Source of the DNA: Leuctra nigra
Taxonomy: Eukaryota; Arthropoda; Insecta; Plecoptera; Leuctridae
Length of the DNA: 64,000 nucleotides
Assembly (NCBI GenBank): GCA_934045905.1
Contig: OW203764.1
Location: 23,734,954 to 23,798,953 of the forward strand
Direction: 5' to 3'
Both the position numbers and the translations under genes were made by a program. The notes under the pieces are model-generated. The model did no database searches and was not told the origin of the DNA. It worked only from the letters and a program-made list of their open reading frames with translations. Every line of letters begins with the position of its first letter. The stretch's first letter is position 1. Positions 57,797-64,000 of this stretch are shown in pieces.

Positions 57797-60700
57797 CTGG
57801 AGAAGAAAGAGAACATTCCTTTAGAAGAACGACAGATTGACACATTTTCGTTATTCAGTCTCATTAATTAATTAACTAATTAATATTTTTAATTATTTAC
57901 TTATTCAAATATTTATTTATATGTTATTTATTAATTATAACATTTAATTTAGCCCTGAAGCTTTTTCAATAGCTAGACCGAATGTTCTATAAAAAGAACA
58001 CAATGAGTTATAATATGTTTAAATATACCTCACTAATTATTTAGTGAAAACAAAATGGAGACATTCCATAATATTGGTCGACCACAGAAAATGTATGTGT
58101 TTGTATCATTTTATTCGTCTACACAGTGTTTCACGCAGAACGCTCATCTTATTCCAAAAACACACTCTGGAAAAAAAGATTATCTGTTAACAAATTTCCG
58201 GATTTGGCGGATTTGTGTGGAAAGTTTTACATGATAAAGCTTTTTTTAAATCATGGATAAAAATGAAACTCGACCACCTTTGTTTACGGCTCAAAAATGT
58301 ATCTAATAAAATAAACAATACAATAAATCATTTATTGTCACTCGACAGGACAAATGTGTGGTTTCATTTCGATAAATACGCACATTTTTTAAATGTGAAC
58401 GCAGTTTCGTGTGGTTTTACATTTTGTATTCCATTTCAAACAAAATTCGAATTATCATTGATTTCCAATGGAAATGCTAATGATCTCATTTTCTGAGAAA
58501 CGTTACAGAGCCCGTTGGATTATGATATTGTCATCCCATGGTTCAACGAGCTTTTAAATTCAAATGTAACCAATTTCCCCCCAGATTTAGAACATTTCAC
58601 AAATAAAACTGAAAAATGTGTATCGCCAATAGCTGGCAATAAATCTGTTCGATTCTGTTCCCCCTGTTACGGACGAAGTGCTGTAAAATGTGCAACACTG
58701 GTTCTCAAATGGTCGTTAGAATGCTCATGAGTGAAACGAAGTGGTTATCCATCCGTTGAACCGAGCGACGTATTTTCCGTGGTCGTATTTTCCGTCGACG
58801 TATAGAAGCCCATCATTAGCAATCGCGCACCAGGAATATGGCCATTCCGTTATCGAGAACATTATCGTAGTGGTGAATGCTCTCGCCAATACCTATCTAT
58901 AGCGACAGAATAAATTATTGCCATACGAGCATACGGAGTTTAAAATTACTAAAAACCGATTTAAGTTTTTATCGGTTTTCGAATCACATTAAAATATAGT
59001 CGGAAAGTTTTTGTGGGATACGTCAATCATGTTTCCATACGGAAGCTTGATAAAAAGTTTTAGTTTATGAAACTTTTATGCAGTTAATGGCTAAGTTTCA
59101 ATCTAATCAAATTTTCTTTCACCATTTTATACCATAACGTCTGAGTTGACAAAGCTGCTGATTAAACTTTAAGACAAGGAAGGAATTTCAGCAGGACAAT
59201 TCATCGTATTATGTGAAAATAATAGTGTGATTCACAACAATTCTACAAAATTTACAACGTTCAAAATGTAAAACTGAATAGATATAAAATGTACAATGTA
59301 TTAATGTACTACATGTATACAAAAATTAAACTTGTTCTGTTAGGAGAGGGCAGTTGTCAATTTCAACAAATTAGAAAATCTACTTCTGACGCTCTGTGTA
59401 AAGCGTTGATAAGCGAGCCGTCGTATTGCATGCGAATTAATATTCATATGAAAGTTGCTGCCCTGTATTAGATCTTGGAAATAGCAAGGAATCAATCTAT
59501 AAAAGTGAGTCAAATGGACAGCGATAATTCCTTAAAATAATTTGATTAACTAAAAAAAATTATCGTAAAATATCAATAATCTACTCTTGCAGTGTTTGAC
59601 AGATTTGCCTAATAATTATCCAAAACATCTAAAATGATGGTCCCAAAGATTACGCAAAATTTTAAGTTGATCGGTCAAACGGTTCCAATTTTTAACCAAT
59701 CACAGTTACCGCTCCTATGACATTATAGTGTTTGCCCAAGTTTTCATAATATTTAATAGTTAAACGGTATGACCTGAGCATTACCTACAAAAAATTACAA
59801 CAAACAGAAAAAGAGCCAAAAGTGTGCCGTAGTGAAAATGTTAGAAATTTTAATGTGCGTTCAATATTTTTTTTAATATAGGACGAGTCATAGGTAGAAA
59901 AAGAAAATACAGGGATGCCATAAAAGTGCTAAATGGAGTCTGGATATTTAATTGATCAAATTACATTCTGGTCTAATTAACCACATCGTAAATTGCTTTA
60001 AGCCATGGACAACATTAAAAGTTCCCGATCGAAGTCCCAAAGAAATTAACTTCTAAATTCGTAAGTCAAGCTGAACCTTCTGGGTGAATGAATATTACAA
60101 AGCTCGTAAAGCTCGAAGAAGCCAATCGCTGACCACAAGCACTCCAGGCGACACGTCGAGGAACTATAAACCGACGTCACACGCGTCGCGACGTCAAGTC
60201 ACGTGACAGGCGCCGGAAAACACATCTCACGCGCGCTGGGAAAACCGACGTCGTTCGCGTTCCCTGGTGGAACTTCAGGCAGAAAGTAGCAGCATGTATT
60301 TGACAATATTCCAGAAGCGAGCGGCTTGAAATGGTGTTGACAACACAATGTTCTTTGTTGGAAAGATTACGAGTTTCAACTTATGACGAAATATTCGAAA
60401 TTGAATATGGTTACACACATACAAGATTATGTATAGTGTGTATTATAAGGGTAAAACTGTTTTGTTATCATGTATTACATATATTTACTATATCTCTTAA
60501 GAAATAATGTGATTTTTCCGTAATATTTAGGACCAGTAAGGGTAAACAAATATTTAAAACGTATATAACATTACATTATAATGTAATTTATGAAATAATA
60601 TAATGAGAATAGTATAGTAAAAAGTATAATAAAATTATAATGAAATAATGTAATTTTTCTTGATATTTTTTACCAGTTAAGTAAAACCAATATTTAAATC

Positions 60701-61144
60701 ACATCACATAGTATATTCTATTAAACATCCAAGCGTTCGCTTTTAATTTTATTACATCAATGTTAATCGTTTCGTTCTTTAATTAAGAACAATGCATTTA
60801 TTATTTGAGCTAAGCAACGAGTTACAGGCAAGTGTTACCCGAAGGACGAAGCCCATCAATAATTGAAAGGTCTCGTGCTTGGACGTAAAAACACATTAGG
60901 ATGGAACGAAACGGGATTAGGAGAGTGAGAGAGACCGAGTCAAATGTCCAAATGTCCCTTTTGGGTTTCACATTGAATTTCCTCGGACGTTTCGTTCCCT
61001 CGTCGTCTGGAATGTGAACTTTTAGAAGGACAACTGTAATTGTGGGGTTACAAATTGTCATGTTTAACAATTGAATCATGAAGCTTAATTGAAACACACC
61101 CACGAACTTATTCTCAGCCACAAAAAAATCTACAATGCCTCAAT
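57797..61144. other. Probable 3' part of a long Ddr intron, no exon found
   Basis: The exon that must precede LIPGNTN (phase 0, discoidin core) was not found on the minus strand here or up to 64000. A module near 59640 (AAGTTGATCGGTCAAACGGT, TCCTATGACATTA) matches 49.88 kb, so it is repeat-derived. Poly-T/G runs begin at about 61219. Confidence 0.55.
60165..60290. other. GC-rich island with CACGTG and GACGTCA words
   Basis: ACCGACGTCACACGCGTCGC, GACGTCAAGTCACGTGACAG and ACGCGCGCTGGGAAAACCGA cluster within about 120 bp of otherwise AT-rich sequence. It includes a CRE half (TGACG/CGTCA) and one E-box CACGTG. If the Ddr 5' exons lie beyond 64000 it would be intronic, about 2.4 kb upstream of exon 1. 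Regulatory function is only a possibility. Confidence 0.3.
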
Positions 61145-63190
61145 TCTAATAACAATTATTGAGCGAGCGTAGCGAGCGTCACCACGGTACTCTTATGGCA
61201 CTTTCTCTGTGTGTGTGTTTTTTTTTTTTTTTTGTTTTTGTTTTTTTTTTGTTTTTTTTTGTTTTTTTTGCCTGCACTGCCCAGGTCAAACCGCACAACC
61301 AATCGATCTGAAATTTTGTACACATACTAACGTAATCTATGCGATCCCTGGGATCTTTTCTGAACGGTATCCTGTGATTGGTTCAAATTTTATAAAAATT
61401 ATCTTTCGATTGGTTGGTTTGATCAATTTGAAATTTAGCAAAGTCATTGCAACCAACACTGTACCCAATCAAAAAAAATTTCAGCCAAATCCTCCAATTG
61501 GTTCAAATTTAAAACCATTTTTCCTGTGATTTTTTGAAATTTAAACTGGAACCGATTGACCGACCAGCTAAAAACTTCGCATGGTCATTGGTACCAACAT
61601 TTAAAGTATTTTTGCCAATTTTCACTCTAATCTGTCGTTATTTTCAAAAGTTTTTGTCATTTTAGGGACATTTTGCGTGTTGGCTGTCAAATTCACGGCG
61701 ACTTCGAATCTACAGTTCAAGGCAAGGTAGTTAGAGCAGAAAGTTTTAAACGATATGAAACTTATAATGACCGTTCAACAGATTGATCTGATATTGTGTA
61801 CACACACTACATATCATATCATATGGGTGGTCCCAGGTATATTTTTTGAACGAGATCCTGTGATTTTTGAAAATTAACAAGGAACCGTTCAATCATAAAG
61901 GTTTAATCGATCAACTTAAAACTTAGCAAGGATTGGCACCAATATTTTTGGAGATTTTGGAGATTTTTATACAAGTATGTGACGAAACTAAAGAATTGTT
62001 GGCTTTTAATGACATTCGATAGACATAATTTCGGTTCGAGGTGTTGCGTGTATCCGAATATCTGTCAGTAATGAAGTATCGAAATGAATGTTTTCCAGTG
62101 CCAATTGAAAATTGATTCTGATTTGCTTTATGAACCAGGTGCTTAGATGCTATTTTAAAGTTTCGATGAAAAGCATACACTTTTAAGTTGATATCATAAT
62201 CAATTCAATATGGATGTATATGTTTTCTGTGCGTTGTGTACGCATTTCCGGTTCGAGAATTTGCGCGTATCCGTGCTCGCTCATCAACGCGTTACACTGA
62301 GCGTTTTCCTAGTGGTACTTTCTCTGTGTGTTTGTTTTTTTTTGTTTTTTTTTTTGTTGTTTTGCCTGCACTGCCCAGGTTAAACCGCTCAAGCAATCGA
62401 ACTGAAATTTTGCACATATACTAACGTAATCTATGCGGTCCCTGGGATCGTTTTTGAACGGGCTCATGTGATTGGTTCAAATTTTAAAATAAAAATATCT
62501 TTTGATTGGTTGTTCCGAGCAATTTGAAATTTTGACAAGTCATTACGACCAACATTGTACCCAATCATACAAAGTTTCAGCCAAATCCTCCCATTGGTTA
62601 AAATTTAAAAAAAATCTTTCACATGATTTTTGAAATTTAAACTAGAACCGTATGACCGATCAACTTAAAACTTTGCATGGTCATTAAGACCAACATGATC
62701 TGTATTTTTGACAATTTTCAGACTTATCTGTGTTCAAATCCAAAAGTTATTGACATTTTACGGACATTTTGCGTGTTGGCTGTCAAATTACTCAAAAATG
62801 TTGATCACGGCTACTTCGACTCTTTATAATTCCAAGGTAGTTAGAGCAGAAACTTTCAAACGTATGAAACTGATATGACCGTTCAAAAGATCGTCTAATA
62901 CTGTGTAAGTACACACACTTATAACACATGAGTGGTCCCAGGTATATTTTTTTAAATAGATCCTATGATTTTTGAATATTAACAAGGAACATTCTAATCA
63001 TAAAGGTTCAATCAATTAACCTAAAACTTTGCATGGTTATTGGGACTAATACTTTAGAACTAATTGGAGATTTTTATACCTACAAGTCTGACGAATTTCA
63101 AGAATTATTGGCTTTTAATGATATTTTCGATAGACATAATTTCGGTTCGAGGTGTTGCGCGTGTCCGTGCTCGCTCATCAACGCGTTATT
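61145..63190. repeat. Tandem repeat of about 0.9-1.1 kb, two diverged units
   Basis: Unit 1 is about 61145-62292 and unit 2 about 62293-63188. Both start near CTTTCTCTGTGTGT with a T/G-rich run, continue GCCTGCACTGCCCAGGT, CTAACGTAATCTATGCG and CCCTGGGATC, and end CCGTGCTCGCTCATCAACGC. Both contain several modules of the form CCAATC-AATTTGAAATTT, as in many non-autonomous insect repeats. No coding frame. Confidence 0.82.
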
Positions 63191-63203
63191 TTTCATTTTA
63201 ATT

Positions 63204-63491
63204 ATTTCAGAATTACTTTTTTAAAACTAATTATTAATTTATAAATTATCTGGTGTATGTTTAATGAACAAAACAGATTTGAAAACGTTTGTCTTTTAAA
63301 TATGAAAAAATATTATTAAAAGATACCATTAAGGCATATAAGTATTAATTTCAGAATTACTTTTTTAAAACTAATTATTAATTTATAAATTATCTGGTGT
63401 ATGTTTAATGAACAAAACAGATTTGAAAACGTTTGTCTTTTAAATATGAAAAAATATTATTAAAAGATACCATTAAGGCATATAAGTATTA
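63204..63491. repeat. Perfect 144-bp tandem duplication
   Basis: 63204-63347 and 63348-63491 are identical by eye, both starting ATTTCAGAATTACTTTTTTA and ending AAGGCATATAAGTATTA. It directly follows the 1-kb tandem repeat. Identity suggests either a very recent event or an assembly artefact. Confidence 0.95.
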
Positions 63492-64000
63492 TAAAAAAGA
63501 AGATCTTCGTTATCTAAAAATGAGCCCAAAAATAATGAGAACAGAGGTAGGATAGAATTTAATTTTGATTAGCGTAGAGAAATAGGGATCATTAAATCCC
63601 ACCGCAGTCTTGCCAACGTAACGTAATTATGAGCTTATTAGAATGTCGAGTTTCGCTTCGCACCGACTTCATCAGTAGAGGGCTCATCTGGATGTAATAA
63701 ACGTTCCAAAGTCCACTATCCGCGCGAGCAGTGTTGCGCGAAGAGATGTCACACGATATTCATTAGAGTCCACAAAAGGATGGATTGCATTTTAAACTCA
63801 ATGCACGTAAGAGAAATGTGCACCCGGAAAACCATCTCATTTCTATAAGTACTACTCTGTATGATATTGAATGATGAGTGAAGGGAAATTTACTTGTGGA
63901 GTGTAGCATAGAATTAGGTACATACATCTGAAAATGTAATTATGACTAAGTAGTAAAAAAGTATTTCAAAGAAAGGAATGTGTACAATATGGTTGATACG

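Overview
The window looks like AT-rich animal nuclear DNA, most probably from an insect (a hemipteran is my guess, not shown by the sequence). The signs are small GC-rich exons with GT-AG introns, many degraded transposons and simple repeats, and one 200-N assembly gap at 7252-7451. I recognise only one host gene.

The gene is a discoidin domain receptor tyrosine kinase (DDR1/DDR2 family, fly Ddr-like) on the minus strand. Twelve exons can be placed between 57796 (5' side) and the stop codon at 29332. Every intron is GT-AG and every junction phase matches. Together they encode 811 residues: the C-terminal part of the discoidin (F5/8 type C) domain, the discoidin-like domain, a stalk, one transmembrane helix, a proline- and tyrosine-rich juxtamembrane region, and a complete kinase domain. 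The 5' exons (signal peptide and most of the discoidin domain) are not in the window, so 57797-64000 is read as the 3' part of a long intron. The kinase has DLG in place of DFG and Cys in place of the second Tyr of the activation-loop YY pair.

Layout. 1-29000: no recognisable host gene, but a decayed Penelope-like element (12.0-12.9 kb), a hAT-type element built of GGAACC repeats (15.6-16.1 kb), long fold-back elements (14.7-15.1 and 23.4-24.0 kb), a TTAA-flanked fold-back MITE (8.7-9.1 kb) and a few GC-rich islands. 29332-57796: the Ddr gene, its introns filled with a second TTAA fold-back carrying a tRNA-derived SINE, a non-LTR retrotransposon 3' fragment with a 268-codon open frame, two copies of an unclassified element with arrays of the ETS/CRE motif CCGGAAGTGACGTCA and a fold-back tail (33.6-37.3 and 53.0-54.9 kb), and several minisatellites. 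57797-64000: a tandem repeat of about 1 kb, a perfect 144-bp tandem duplication, and otherwise nothing recognised.

Most worth following up: (1) the two-copy element with ETS/CRE arrays and a 202-bp inverted-repeat tail; (2) tandem arrays in three Ddr introns whose unit contains a real splice site of the gene (73-bp unit at the exon 3 acceptor, about 51 bp at the exon 11 acceptor, 83 bp at the exon 1 donor). Exon numbers here count from the first exon visible in the window.
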